A stretch of DNA of 64,000 nt from Flammeovirgaceae bacterium (GTDB lineage: Bacteria; Bacteroidota; Bacteroidia; Cytophagales; Cyclobacteriaceae). Within the stretch, counting starts at the first letter, position 1; each line of letters starts with the position of its first letter. Below the pieces are notes generated by a model that saw nothing but the letters and a program-made list of their open reading frames with translations, searched no databases and was not told where the DNA came from. A program made the translations under genes and the position numbers. Positions 21,036 to 29,695 of the stretch are shown here, one piece after another. Location: NCBI GenBank assembly GCA_016709845.1, contig JADJMA010000008.1:146895-210894 (forward strand), in the 5' to 3' direction.

Positions 21036-21416
21036 TTACTTTACCGCAATACAGGATATTTCGACATTAACATCTTTTGGCAAGCGGCTTACTTCAACTG
21101 TTTCGCGGGCTGGGGGGTTAGTGGCAAACTTTTTTCCGTACGCTTCATTTACTACCGGAAACTGACCCATATCTTTCAAGAATATGGAGCACTTTACCAC
21201 ATGAGTAAAATCCATGCCTGCTGCGGTGAGAATTTCGCCCAAGTTTTTGAGAACCAGATTGGTTTCTTCGGTAATATTTTCGGTAAGGATTTTTCCGGTG
21301 GCTTTATCGATGGCAATCTGACCAGACACAAAGAGCATGGAACCGGTTTTGATAGCCTGGCTATAGGGACCAATAGGCTCAGGCGCGTTGGCGGAATAAA
21401 TTACTTCTTTTGACAT
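21036..21416 (-). CDS. ridA: RidA family enamine/imine deaminase
   Basis: RidA hydrolyses reactive 2-aminoacrylate and other enamines released by PLP enzymes. The product has 126 residues and shows the family pattern throughout: SANAPEPIGPYSQAIKTGSM at the N-terminus, LFVSGQIAIDK, LGEILTAAGMDFTHVVKCSIFL and the C-terminal PPARETVEVSRLPKDVNVEI with the arginine that binds the substrate carboxylate. It is intact and lies alone between gltX (same strand) and the divergent 3HCDH-family gene, 65 bp away. Confidence 0.95.
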   Translation of the reverse strand: MSKEVIYSANAPEPIGPYSQAIKTGSMLFVSGQIAIDKATGKILTENITEETNLVLKNLGEILTAAGMDFTHVVKCSIFLKDMGQFPVVNEAYGKKFATNPPARETVEVSRLPKDVNVEISCIAVK

Positions 21417-21481
21417 AAGCGGGGTGTGTTACTTTTGATCAAATATCGAAAATCAAAAGACCCCATACAATCAAAAGGCAA

Positions 21482-22135
21482 ATGAAAATACTGGTTATTG
21501 GTGATGCGCAGAATAATGGGGAGTGTCAGCAAAAATTTGGGCTACATCATAACTGGCTTTATGCCTCTTCGCAATCCTTGTCACCAGATTTGTTAACAGA
21601 AGTAGAAGTCGTGTTCGATTTTAATCCTAATAAAAAAGCGGTCTTAAATTATCATAAAGATCAACCGGGCCTTATTGTTTTTCTGAATACGGCCTTAACA
21701 ACATTGGCGGAATTATTTGATGGTTACGGAAAGGAGGATTCGCTCTTTTTTGGTTTTTGTGGACTTCCATCTTTTTTGAATCGTGACATTATGGAGGTTA
21801 GTATTGTTCACGCGGATGATTTAATTGCGCTTGAAGCAATTTGTTTGAAACTAAACACAAAATTCGAGTGTGTAGCTGATCAAGTGGGGCTGGTTACACC
21901 GCGTATTATTTGCATGATCATAAACGAAGCATATTTTACTCTAGAAGAAGGAATTGCCACACAATCCGATATCGATCTGGCCATGAAATTAGGAACCAAT
22001 TATCCTTACGGACCTTTTGAATGGGCCAAACGAATTGGAATCTTAAATGTATATAAAGTATTGAAGGCAATGTATACATCTACTCGAGACGAAAGATATC
22101 TTATTAGTTCGTTGCTGAAGAGAGAGGCAGGATAG
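21482..22135 (+). CDS. 3-hydroxyacyl-CoA dehydrogenase C-terminal-domain protein
   Basis: The 217-residue product has an N-terminal part that resembles a reduced nucleotide-binding domain (MKILVIGDAQNNGECQ) without the usual GxGxxG. A clear 3HCDH C-terminal helical domain follows: DQVGLVTPRIICMIINEAYFTLEEGIA, DIDLAMKLGTNYPYGPFEWA and VYKVLKAMY. In full-length enzymes this domain helps form the dimer and active site of beta-oxidation dehydrogenases. Short proteins of this type are common in Cytophagales, and whether they still act on acyl-CoA is unknown. The stop at 22133-22135 is only about 45 bases before the abnormal homopolymer block. Confidence 0.8.
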   Translation: MKILVIGDAQNNGECQQKFGLHHNWLYASSQSLSPDLLTEVEVVFDFNPNKKAVLNYHKDQPGLIVFLNTALTTLAELFDGYGKEDSLFFGFCGLPSFLNRDIMEVSIVHADDLIALEAICLKLNTKFECVADQVGLVTPRIICMIINEAYFTLEEGIATQSDIDLAMKLGTNYPYGPFEWAKRIGILNVYKVLKAMYTSTRDERYLISSLLKREAG

Positions 22136-22180
22136 TAATCAAGTTATTCTTTAAAATCGAATGGACATGGTGAAAACCCC

Positions 22181-23061
<881 letters not shown>

Positions 23062-23067
23062 TCGTGA

Positions 23068-23145
23068 TGGGGGGCCGTAGTTGATTTTGACTGGTTTGTG
23101 CTAGCTATGGGTCTTTATATCCTTTGGAAAAAAATAGTATTTTAG
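23068..23145 (+). pseudogene. C-terminal remnant of an unidentified membrane protein
   Basis: From 23068 to a TAG at 23143 the frame reads GAVVDFDWFVLAMGLYILWKK plus four residues, a plausible last membrane helix with a positive end. The upstream part is lost in the artefact block. It may be the last gene of a unit that precedes the YeeE genes, but it is too short to classify. Confidence 0.3.
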
Positions 23146-23164
23146 TTTAACAATAAGAATAGTA

Positions 23165-23194
23165 ACAGATACAAGCGTCATCTGTGTATTTTTG
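23165..23194 (+). promoter_or_regulatory. Putative promoter with inverted repeat upstream of the sulfur island
   Basis: TATTTTTG at 23187-23194 fits the Bacteroidota -7 consensus TAnnTTTG and lies 27 bp before the first YeeE-like start. Directly upstream is the inverted repeat ACAGAT-N9-ATCTGT (23165-23185), which would cover the region between -33 and -10, a usual place for a repressor operator. No regulator gene is visible nearby because the upstream DNA is lost in the artefact. Confidence 0.5.
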
Positions 23195-23221
23195 TAATTA
23201 ATTATTTATTCTACACTACTT

Positions 23222-23785
23222 ATGATTGAATTACTTCGCCACCCCTGGCCCTGGTATGTTGCCGGAATTATTATTGGGTTGACAGTACCTGCTTTGTTAT
23301 TGTTAGGGAACAAGCAACTGGGCATCTCTTCTTCATTGCGCCACCTGTGTGCGGTTTGCCTACCTGCCAACATTGCTTATTTTAAGTATGATTGGAGGAA
23401 GGAAATCTGGAATTTATTTTTTGTTTTCGGAATTTTGCTTGGAGGAATGATAGCCACTCAATTTCTTAATAATCCGGAAGGGGTAGTAATTTCCGAAAAT
23501 ACGATTCGTGATTTACAAGCATTACATGTTGAAGTTGATCATAATCTTATGCCTGCCTCTATTTTTAGTTTTGAAAACCTGTTTACTCTTAGGGGCCTCA
23601 TCTTTTTTGTTGTTGGTGGTTTTATGGTTGGCTTTGGCACCCGCTATGCAGATGGTTGCACCAGTGGTCACACCATTATGGGTCTTGCCAATCTTCAATG
23701 GGCCTCGTTAGTAGCCAGTTGTTTTTTTATGCTCGGTGGTTTCTTAATGACGCACGCCATTTTTCCGTGGTTAATGAGTTTATAA
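23222..23785 (+). CDS. YeeE/YedE-family thiosulfate transporter half, first gene
   Basis: The YeeE/YedE family (sulf_transp domain) moves thiosulfate across the inner membrane using conserved cysteines. This 187-residue protein has about five hydrophobic segments, a conserved cysteine region HLCAVCLPAN (about residues 40-49) and the signature GFGTRYADGCTSGHTIMGLANLQ near the C-terminus, where the GCTSGH cysteine is a central residue. The family often occurs as two half-size genes side by side, and the second half follows 18 bp downstream. The gene starts the sulfur island and has a likely promoter at 23187. Confidence 0.92.
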   Translation: MIELLRHPWPWYVAGIIIGLTVPALLLLGNKQLGISSSLRHLCAVCLPANIAYFKYDWRKEIWNLFFVFGILLGGMIATQFLNNPEGVVISENTIRDLQALHVEVDHNLMPASIFSFENLFTLRGLIFFVVGGFMVGFGTRYADGCTSGHTIMGLANLQWASLVASCFFMLGGFLMTHAIFPWLMSL

Positions 23786-23803
23786 CTTTTAAAGAGAGAG
23801 CTT

Positions 23804-24310
23804 ATGGAAAAAACTAAAGATAAATTTGTGGATGCATCTGCCATAATCCATCCCACGCAAAGTAAAGCGCCAGAAGATCAACGAACAGAGGTGACACTTT
23901 TTTCAAATCTTAAATATCTTGTAATCGGGATGATGTTCGGGATTGTTTTTGTGAAAGCGGAAATTATCTCCTGGTATCGCATTCAGGAAATGTTCAGGCT
24001 ACAATCTTTTTATATGTATGGAGTAATAGGAACAGCAGTTATTGTGGGAATAATCTCAGTTTGGATGATTAAGCGCTTCCGAATAAAAACAATTCGGGGT
24101 GAGCGCGTTGTTTTTATTGGTAAACAATTTCAATGGGGCAATGTAATGGGAGGAACTATTTTTGGATTGGGGTGGGCAATTACCGGTGCATGCCCCGGAC
24201 CACTCTTTGCCCAAATAGGTAGCGGATTTTTTGTAGTACTTGTTACGTTGCTAAGTGCCGTAGCTGGTGCCTGGGTTTATGGATTATTGCAAAAGCGCTT
24301 GCCACACTAA
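23804..24310 (+). CDS. YeeE/YedE-family thiosulfate transporter half, second gene
   Basis: This 168-residue protein complements the preceding gene. After a hydrophilic N-terminus of about 40 residues come four hydrophobic segments and the second family signature, GLGWAITGACPGPLFAQIGSG (about residues 128-148), with the GACPGP cysteine that corresponds to the second conserved cysteine in full-length transporters. The two halves probably form one channel. In many Bacteroidota this pair lies with rhodanese or metallo-beta-lactamase persulfide genes, as it does here. Confidence 0.92.
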   Translation: MEKTKDKFVDASAIIHPTQSKAPEDQRTEVTLFSNLKYLVIGMMFGIVFVKAEIISWYRIQEMFRLQSFYMYGVIGTAVIVGIISVWMIKRFRIKTIRGERVVFIGKQFQWGNVMGGTIFGLGWAITGACPGPLFAQIGSGFFVVLVTLLSAVAGAWVYGLLQKRLPH

Positions 24311-24358
24311 TTTTGTTAAGACTCGCAGGTGTAGGATAACACTGCGTACTTAAGTTAT

Positions 24359-25393
24359 ATGGAAACCAACTCAAAACACAATAGAACACAGAATCGTTTA
24401 ATTGGAGGAATTCTGATTATTATGGGGATTGTTTTAGTATCAACCTTGATTCTTGGCCCCACCCAAATTACAACCTGGTTTACATCATCAAAAGATGTGT
24501 CAATTAGCCCGAAAGCACTTGAAGAATTATGGAAACCACCAACCTTAAGCCAGCTTCCAGCTGGAGAAGCGGGTAAACTAATTACCTATGGTCGCGAGCT
24601 GATAGTTAATACTTCCGCCTACTTGGGTCCTAAGGGCTCTGTCCAGCATATCAGTAATGGAATGAATTGTCAGAATTGTCATCTTGATGCGGGCACGAAG
24701 CCATTCGGAAATAATTATAGCGCAGTGACTTCTACCTATCCTAAATATCGGGCAAGATCTGGCGTTCAGGAAACTATTGAGAAGCGAGTGAACGATTGTT
24801 TTGAGCGAAGTTTGAATGGTAAAGCTTTAGACGAAGAAAGTTATGAGATGAAGGCCATTGTTGCTTATGTAAAATGGTTGGGGAGTAATGTGCCGAGAGG
24901 AACTTCCCCGCAGGGTGCTGGGCTTGTAGAAATTCCATTTCTCGATCGTGAGGCAAGTAGCAAAAATGGGGAATTAGTATATGAGGAAAAATGTGCCGTA
25001 TGCCATGGGAAGAATGGTGAGGGCATTATGTTAGCAGACAGCACGGCTTATCAATATCCACCCGTGTGGGGTAACAACAGCTATAATGTAGGCGCAGGGC
25101 TCTATCGTTTGTCGCGATTTGCCGGCTACGTAAAAGCCAACATGCCGTTTGGTGCTACATACAACCGACCTCAAATAACCGATGAAGAAGCCTGGGATGT
25201 GGCCGCCTATGTTAATTCATTACCAAGACCGCAAAAAGATTTACATTCAGATTGGCCTGATATTTCTAAAAAACCAATTGATCATCCTTTTGGTCCCTAC
25301 ACAGATGATTTTGATGAAACACAGCATAAGCTTGGCCCATTTAAGCCGATCGAAAAAAAACAAAAGTTGAGCGCAAAAAGTAAATGGCAATAG
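24359..25393 (+). CDS. tsdA: Dihaem cytochrome c, TsdA-like thiosulfate dehydrogenase
   Basis: TsdA joins two thiosulfates to tetrathionate (or runs the reverse reaction) in the periplasm. The product has an N-terminal membrane anchor (about residues 12-32) and two haem-binding motifs: CQNCH (about residue 102) and CAVCH (about residue 218). Between them is EKRVNDCFERSLNGKAL, which matches the TsdA region whose cysteine is the unusual axial ligand of haem 1; the second haem domain has a MPFGAT methionine candidate. The length of 344 residues fits. It follows the transporter pair by 48 bp. The anchor instead of a cleaved signal is a difference from soluble TsdA. The direction of the reaction cannot be read. 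Confidence 0.85.
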   Translation: METNSKHNRTQNRLIGGILIIMGIVLVSTLILGPTQITTWFTSSKDVSISPKALEELWKPPTLSQLPAGEAGKLITYGRELIVNTSAYLGPKGSVQHISNGMNCQNCHLDAGTKPFGNNYSAVTSTYPKYRARSGVQETIEKRVNDCFERSLNGKALDEESYEMKAIVAYVKWLGSNVPRGTSPQGAGLVEIPFLDREASSKNGELVYEEKCAVCHGKNGEGIMLADSTAYQYPPVWGNNSYNVGAGLYRLSRFAGYVKANMPFGATYNRPQITDEEAWDVAAYVNSLPRPQKDLHSDWPDISKKPIDHPFGPYTDDFDETQHKLGPFKPIEKKQKLSAKSKWQ

Positions 25394-25467
25394 GGCTGTA
25401 TACTTAAGTTCATTAAAATGGTTTCTTCTGCGATAACTTGTCAAATAATTTTGATAGAGCTTTCTTC

Positions 25468-25849
25468 GTGCATTTAATTGAAAAGCACTTATTTGTACTG
25501 CTAGGGTCAACTTTTTGCTCAGGCACAAACTGTAAAAAAGCTAGATCCTCAGAGTTTTGAAAAAAAATACCTCAAGCTGAATAACTCAGTGATTGTAAAT
25601 GTGCGCACGCAGAGTGAGTACAATCAAGGCCACTTGCACAATGCTATTTTGATTGATTACAACAGTAGCGATTTCAAATCTCGTTTAAGTAAACTAGACA
25701 AAACAAAAGCGGTATTTGTATATTGTGCTGCGGGCAGTCGTAGCCATGCAGCGGTAAATGTCCTTGCGGGGATGGGCTTTAATGAAATTTATGATTTGCA
25801 AGGAGGATTATCAGCCTGGCAACAGGCAAAAAAACCTATAACAAAATGA
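25468..25849 (+). CDS. Secreted single-domain rhodanese, probable frameshift in the signal peptide
   Basis: The rhodanese domain is clear: SVIVNVRTQSEYNQGHLHNAI, the active-site loop VFVYCAAGSRSHAAVNVL with the catalytic cysteine, and IYDLQGGLSAWQQA. Upstream, a hydrophobic stretch (HLFVLLGSTF) leads into AQAQTVKKLDPQSFEKKYL, a good signal-peptide end, but only if one T is removed from the T5 run at about 25510. The true start is unclear: GTG 25468 is one candidate, and a second small indel could allow a TTG start nearby. The stop overlaps the start of the next rhodanese by four bases. The predicted role is periplasmic sulfane-sulfur transfer. Confidence 0.8.
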
Positions 25850-26358
25850 GTAAGCTGTTCATGATATTATCTGCAGCAATGTTTTCATCATTTTTTGCCA
25901 ACGCCCAGGTAATTAGTTCAGCTTACAATCTGACCCTAAAAACTTTATTATCTCACACGGTGCCCGAAGTCCCGGTAGTGCAGTCAAAAGAATTGAAAGG
26001 AGTTTTGTTACTCGATGCGCGTGAATCCAAAGAGTATACCGTTAGTCATATAGCGGGTGCAAAATTTGTTGGTTATGATCAGTTCAATATGAATGAATTA
26101 ACGGCTATCGAACCAAACCAAAAAATTGTGGTTTATTGTTCGGTAGGGTATCGCAGCGAAAAAGTTGCCGAGAAAATAATAGCCGCTGGATTTAAAGATG
26201 TATCTAATTTATATGGTGGAATTTTTGAGTGGATAAATCAAGATAACCCGGTAGTAGATAGCCTGGGAAGGGCTACAACAAATATCCATGCCTATAGTAA
26301 AACCTGGGGCGTGTGGTTGACTAAAGGAAATAAAGTATACGATTCAAGAATAGATTAA
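25846..26358 (+). CDS. Secreted rhodanese-like sulfurtransferase
   Basis: The product of 170 residues begins with a signal peptide (SKLFMILSAAMFSSFFANAQ). The rhodanese domain has VLLLDARESKEYTVSHIAGAKFVG, the active loop IVVYCSVGYRSEKVAEKI with the catalytic cysteine followed by a six-residue loop, and VSNLYGGIFEWINQ. After the domain a 30-residue tail (HAYSKTWGVWLTKGNKVY) is conserved in similar proteins that I recall from Bacteroidota. It overlaps the preceding rhodanese by four bases and is separated from the next gene by one base, so the three are very likely translated together. Confidence 0.88.
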   Translation: MSKLFMILSAAMFSSFFANAQVISSAYNLTLKTLLSHTVPEVPVVQSKELKGVLLLDARESKEYTVSHIAGAKFVGYDQFNMNELTAIEPNQKIVVYCSVGYRSEKVAEKIIAAGFKDVSNLYGGIFEWINQDNPVVDSLGRATTNIHAYSKTWGVWLTKGNKVYDSRID

Positions 26359-26359
26359 C

Positions 26360-27226
26360 ATGATGGAGCATTACTGGAAGGTGATTATTGATTCCTATAC
26401 CGGCTATTGGAACTACCTGGTAAATGAAATAGCCTACCCGGGTTGGCACAATTACTTCTGGTGGCTAGTTGGGCTTTCGGTTGCAGTTTGGCTTTTGGAA
26501 ATAATCGTTCCCTGGCGGAAGGGACAATCTATCTTTCGTAAAGATTTTTGGCTTGACGCCTTTTATATGTTTTTCAATTTCTTTTTGTTTTCGGTGATTG
26601 GTTACAATGCGATATCAAATGTTGCAGTTTCTGCCTTTAACGATTTTCTAGCTTTGTTTGGAATTGAGAATTTGGTTGCCATCCAAATTCAAAGTTGGCC
26701 CGGCTGGGCAAAGCTTTTGCTCATGTTTGTACTCGCTGATTTCATTCAATGGAATGTGCATAGATTGTTGCATCGCATTCCCTGGATGTGGGAATTTCAT
26801 AAAGTACACCACTCGGTGGAAGAAATGGGTTTTGCTGCTCACCTGCGGTTCCACTGGATGGAAACGATTATTTATAAATCAATTCAGTACATTCCATTGG
26901 CGATGATTGGTTTTGGGTTGCAGGATTTTTTTATTGTGCACATTATATCCGTAGCTATTGGACACTTGAATCACTCTAATCTTTACATCACCTATGGGCC
27001 ATTAAAATATTTTCTAAACAATCCGGCTATGCATATCTGGCATCATGCCAAAGTGCTCCCCAATAAGTATGGAGTAAATTATGGTATCAGCCTTAGTCTG
27101 TGGGATTATCTTTTTAAAACTGCCTATATTCCTAAAAACGGAAGAGATGAGGCACTCGGGTTTGCTGGTGATGATCAATTTCCTAAGACTTTTTTAAAGC
27201 AAGTTATTTATCCATTTAAGAAATAA
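26360..27226 (+). CDS. Sterol desaturase / fatty acid hydroxylase superfamily membrane protein
   Basis: This integral membrane protein has 288 residues and the histidine clusters of the di-iron hydroxylase superfamily: HRLLHR (about residue 134), HKVHHS (about 149), a later HLNHSN and HIWHHAK (about 225). These eight or more histidines bind two irons that activate oxygen. Four membrane helices precede and flank them. Members hydroxylate or desaturate lipids, so its place between rhodaneses and a SoxB-like gene, with spacings of one and three bases, is unexpected. It could modify a lipid, or use oxygen on a sulfur compound; both are inference. Confidence 0.9.
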   Translation: MMEHYWKVIIDSYTGYWNYLVNEIAYPGWHNYFWWLVGLSVAVWLLEIIVPWRKGQSIFRKDFWLDAFYMFFNFFLFSVIGYNAISNVAVSAFNDFLALFGIENLVAIQIQSWPGWAKLLLMFVLADFIQWNVHRLLHRIPWMWEFHKVHHSVEEMGFAAHLRFHWMETIIYKSIQYIPLAMIGFGLQDFFIVHIISVAIGHLNHSNLYITYGPLKYFLNNPAMHIWHHAKVLPNKYGVNYGISLSLWDYLFKTAYIPKNGRDEALGFAGDDQFPKTFLKQVIYPFKK

Positions 27227-27229
27227 TTC

Positions 27230-29038
27230 ATGGACAATCATAAAAAAACATGTAGCTGCTCTTCTTGTATCGATAAAGCAATCACCAGGCAAGAGCTGGA
27301 CTTGCACATTTCTGTTTCGGAGAATAGCCGCAGAGAGTTTTTAAAGAAGGCTACCGGTATGGGTATGGTATTGGGCGCAGGAGCAGGATTAATTTCTCCA
27401 CTCGCGGCCTCAGCATTTAATAATGAAGATTCGCTTGGCTTAAGCAAAGAAATGGCCAAGTCTAGCGCAGTAAAATCTGGAAAGGCAAATCGGATTACCT
27501 TATTACAAACAGCCGATATCCATTCACAATTATTAACCCACGATGAATTTTTTATTGAGCAAGGCAAACCGGTTTATAAAAAGCGGGGCGGCTATGCTAC
27601 CTTAAAAACCATGATTAACGAATTGAGAAATGAAAATCCGACCAATACGCTCGTGCTTGATGGTGGCGATTGTTTTCAAGGTGGTGGAGTAGCCGCACTG
27701 ACTGAAGGAAAAGCGATTGTTCCATTGATGAATAACATTGGTTATGATTTAATGCTACCGGGGAATTGGGAAGTGGTATATGGTAAGGAGATCATGATGC
27801 AGGATATGTTTGCCTACAACGGCCCCAAAGTTTGCGCAAACATGTTTCATAAAACAAATGATGGAGTAATTGGAGATCTTATTTTTCCACCTTATTATAT
27901 TAAATATATAGCAGGAATTAAAATAGGATTTATCGGGTACAACGATCCGCTCACGCCCAAGCGGCAGTCGCCCGCCTATAGCGATGGCATTGAGTTTACA
28001 CTGCCCGAGTTGAATATTACCAAATACATAAAGTTGTTACGCGAGTATGAGCAGTGTGCCATGGTATTTCTGGTTACGCATATGGGTTTGGCACAACAAG
28101 TAGGGTTAGCCAATAGCGACTTAGCATTGGGAGTTGATTATATTCTTGGGGCTGACACGCACGAACGGGTACGCACGCCCATTGAAGGAAAAAATGCAAA
28201 AGTGACTGAGCCGGGTGCTTTCGGTTCGTTTCTAGCTAAGTTAGATATTGTTGTAGAGGATGGTGTGGTTAAAGATCAGTCGTATCAGCTGCTTGATGTA
28301 GATCCGGATCGGTACAAAGAAGATGATGAGATGAAGTCGTTGGTAGCCAAAGCCCTCGAACCATTCCGTAAAGATTTGGATCGTGTTATTGGTAAAACAA
28401 AAACTCCGTTGGTGCGCTATTACGTGATCGAAACACCTATGGATAATTTTATTACCGATGCGATCATGTGGAAGTTTAAACCAGACATAGCCTTGAGCAA
28501 CGGCTTTCGGTTTTGTCCACCCTTAGTGCCGGATCCAAAAACCGGAGTAGCAGATATTACAATGGATTTTTTATGGAGCATGTTGCCGGTGGATAGCGAA
28601 GCTAAACGGGGTGTGATAACCGGCCAGCAACTTTGGGATTGGATGGAACGTGAATTACAAAATGCTTTTGCCAAAGATCCAGCCAAACGATTTGGTGGTT
28701 GGGTAGTTCGCTTTAGCGGGATGGAGATAAACTTTACCATTGGCAAGGAGCTGGGAGAGCGGGTAAACTTTATTAAGGTTAAAGGGAAACCGGTCGACCT
28801 CAAAAAGAATTATACGTTTATTGCCTGCGAACGAGAAGGCGACCCGGACACTACGATTTGCCGGGTGAATGGAGTTGCCCAACCTACTCGATTGGGCTTT
28901 ACACTCCATAAAGTTGTTGAAGAATACCTGGCAGCTGTATCTCCCATAGCTCCAAAACTGGAAGGTCGCGCAACCGCAACGGATGCGCCCAATACATTAC
29001 TTACTCAGTTAATGGGCGTTGGGTATGAATTCAGGTAG
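27230..29038 (+). CDS. Tat-exported SoxB-like metallophosphoesterase / 5'-nucleotidase family protein
   Basis: The N-terminus has a cysteine cluster (CSCSSC, residues 8-13) and then a twin-arginine signal SRREFLKKATG (about residues 34-44) with a hydrophobic core, which predicts export of a folded, metal-loaded enzyme. The catalytic domain shows LLQTADIHSQLLTH, VLDGGDCFQGGG, LPGNWEVVYGK and ILGADTHERV. The C-terminal half is a 5'-nucleotidase C domain with PMDNFITDAIMWKF. The tryptophan in GNWE instead of the GNHE of true nucleotidases is the pattern I associate with SoxB thiosulfohydrolases. Together with tsdA, YeeE and rhodanese neighbours this supports a sulfur role, but an ordinary nucleotidase is not excluded. 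Length 602, intact. Confidence 0.78.
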   Translation: MDNHKKTCSCSSCIDKAITRQELDLHISVSENSRREFLKKATGMGMVLGAGAGLISPLAASAFNNEDSLGLSKEMAKSSAVKSGKANRITLLQTADIHSQLLTHDEFFIEQGKPVYKKRGGYATLKTMINELRNENPTNTLVLDGGDCFQGGGVAALTEGKAIVPLMNNIGYDLMLPGNWEVVYGKEIMMQDMFAYNGPKVCANMFHKTNDGVIGDLIFPPYYIKYIAGIKIGFIGYNDPLTPKRQSPAYSDGIEFTLPELNITKYIKLLREYEQCAMVFLVTHMGLAQQVGLANSDLALGVDYILGADTHERVRTPIEGKNAKVTEPGAFGSFLAKLDIVVEDGVVKDQSYQLLDVDPDRYKEDDEMKSLVAKALEPFRKDLDRVIGKTKTPLVRYYVIETPMDNFITDAIMWKFKPDIALSNGFRFCPPLVPDPKTGVADITMDFLWSMLPVDSEAKRGVITGQQLWDWMERELQNAFAKDPAKRFGGWVVRFSGMEINFTIGKELGERVNFIKVKGKPVDLKKNYTFIACEREGDPDTTICRVNGVAQPTRLGFTLHKVVEEYLAAVSPIAPKLEGRATATDAPNTLLTQLMGVGYEFR

Positions 29039-29054
29039 TAAGATGCTTAATGGG

Positions 29055-29432
29055 CTATTCCTTAACAGGAATAGGTGTACCCAATAATTGTTCGTCTATT
29101 ACTTTCTTAAACATGCTTTTAGAAAGTGCTCCTGGCTGCATCATGGGCTTACCTTCCATGGGGATGAAGAGAAAAGTAGGGATACTCCGGATGCCAAATG
29201 CTGCGGCAAGCTCTTGTTCTTTTTCCGTATCCACTTTATAGATAATCAACTTGTCTTCATATTCTTTGGCAAGTTCTTCTAAAATAGGAGCCACCATTTT
29301 GCAGGGACCACACCAATCTGCATAGAAATCTATGATAGCTGGCAAGGAGCCTTGGTAGTTCCATTCGGTCTGTGTTGTATAATCTAATACCTCTTTTTTG
29401 AAGCCTTCTGTAGTAAGTATTTGCGTTGTCAT
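29055..29432 (-). CDS. trxA: Thioredoxin
   Basis: This is a small cytoplasmic disulfide reductase of 125 residues. It shows YQGSLPAIIDFYADWCGPCKM with the active-site pair CGPC, followed by EELAKEYEDKLIIYKVDTEKE, the cis-proline loop RSIPTFLFIP and the C-terminal helix. The N-terminal 25 residues are a little longer than in E. coli TrxA. It lies on the strand opposite to the sulfur island genes, its 3' end 17 bp from the SoxB-like stop. Thioredoxin could reduce the persulfides made by the rhodaneses, or may be unrelated; its divergent position to the dioxygenase gene suggests a shared control region. Confidence 0.95.
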   Translation of the reverse strand: MTTQILTTEGFKKEVLDYTTQTEWNYQGSLPAIIDFYADWCGPCKMVAPILEELAKEYEDKLIIYKVDTEKEQELAAAFGIRSIPTFLFIPMEGKPMMQPGALSKSMFKKVIDEQLLGTPIPVKE

Positions 29433-29559
29433 GAGTTCATTGTTTTACCCAAAGGTAATACAGTCTGATTTATTCAATGGTGACATTCGTTACATTGATA
29501 GCCTAAACAAACCTTCTATAATAAGGATTATTTGAGAAGGGCCAAAACAGTCGGTTTCC

Positions 29560-29595
29560 GACAAAATAACTTGTCTATATGTGACAAAAATCACT
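29560..29595 (+). promoter_or_regulatory. Two Crp/Fnr-like palindromes upstream of the persulfide dioxygenase
   Basis: TGTGA-N6-TCAC at 29580-29595 matches the general Crp/Fnr-family half-sites, and GACAA-N6-TTGTC lies at 29560-29575. Their centres are 20 bp apart. If transcription starts about 6 bases after the TATCTTTG box, the centres lie near -42 and -62, the classical class II and class I activation positions. No protein-binding data exist for this sequence. Confidence 0.5.
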
Positions 29596-29616
29596 TATAC
29601 ACCTTGCGGAGTTGGT

Positions 29617-29624
29617 TATCTTTG
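29617..29624 (+). promoter_or_regulatory. Bacteroidota-type -7 box TATCTTTG
   Basis: TATCTTTG fits TAnnTTTG exactly. It lies about 70 bp before the dioxygenase start. I see no TTTG element near -33, which fits a promoter that depends on an activator such as one binding at 29580. Confidence 0.55.
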
Positions 29625-29695
29625 TCATAAAATTGGGTGGATCCCGAACAGGTTCTAATTCAAAGGAATAATGTAATACGCTAAACCATAATCTT

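Noticed and set aside
21033..21413. A 126-residue open frame on the plus strand
   Set aside because: It is the mirror of ridA, which is fully conserved on the minus strand.
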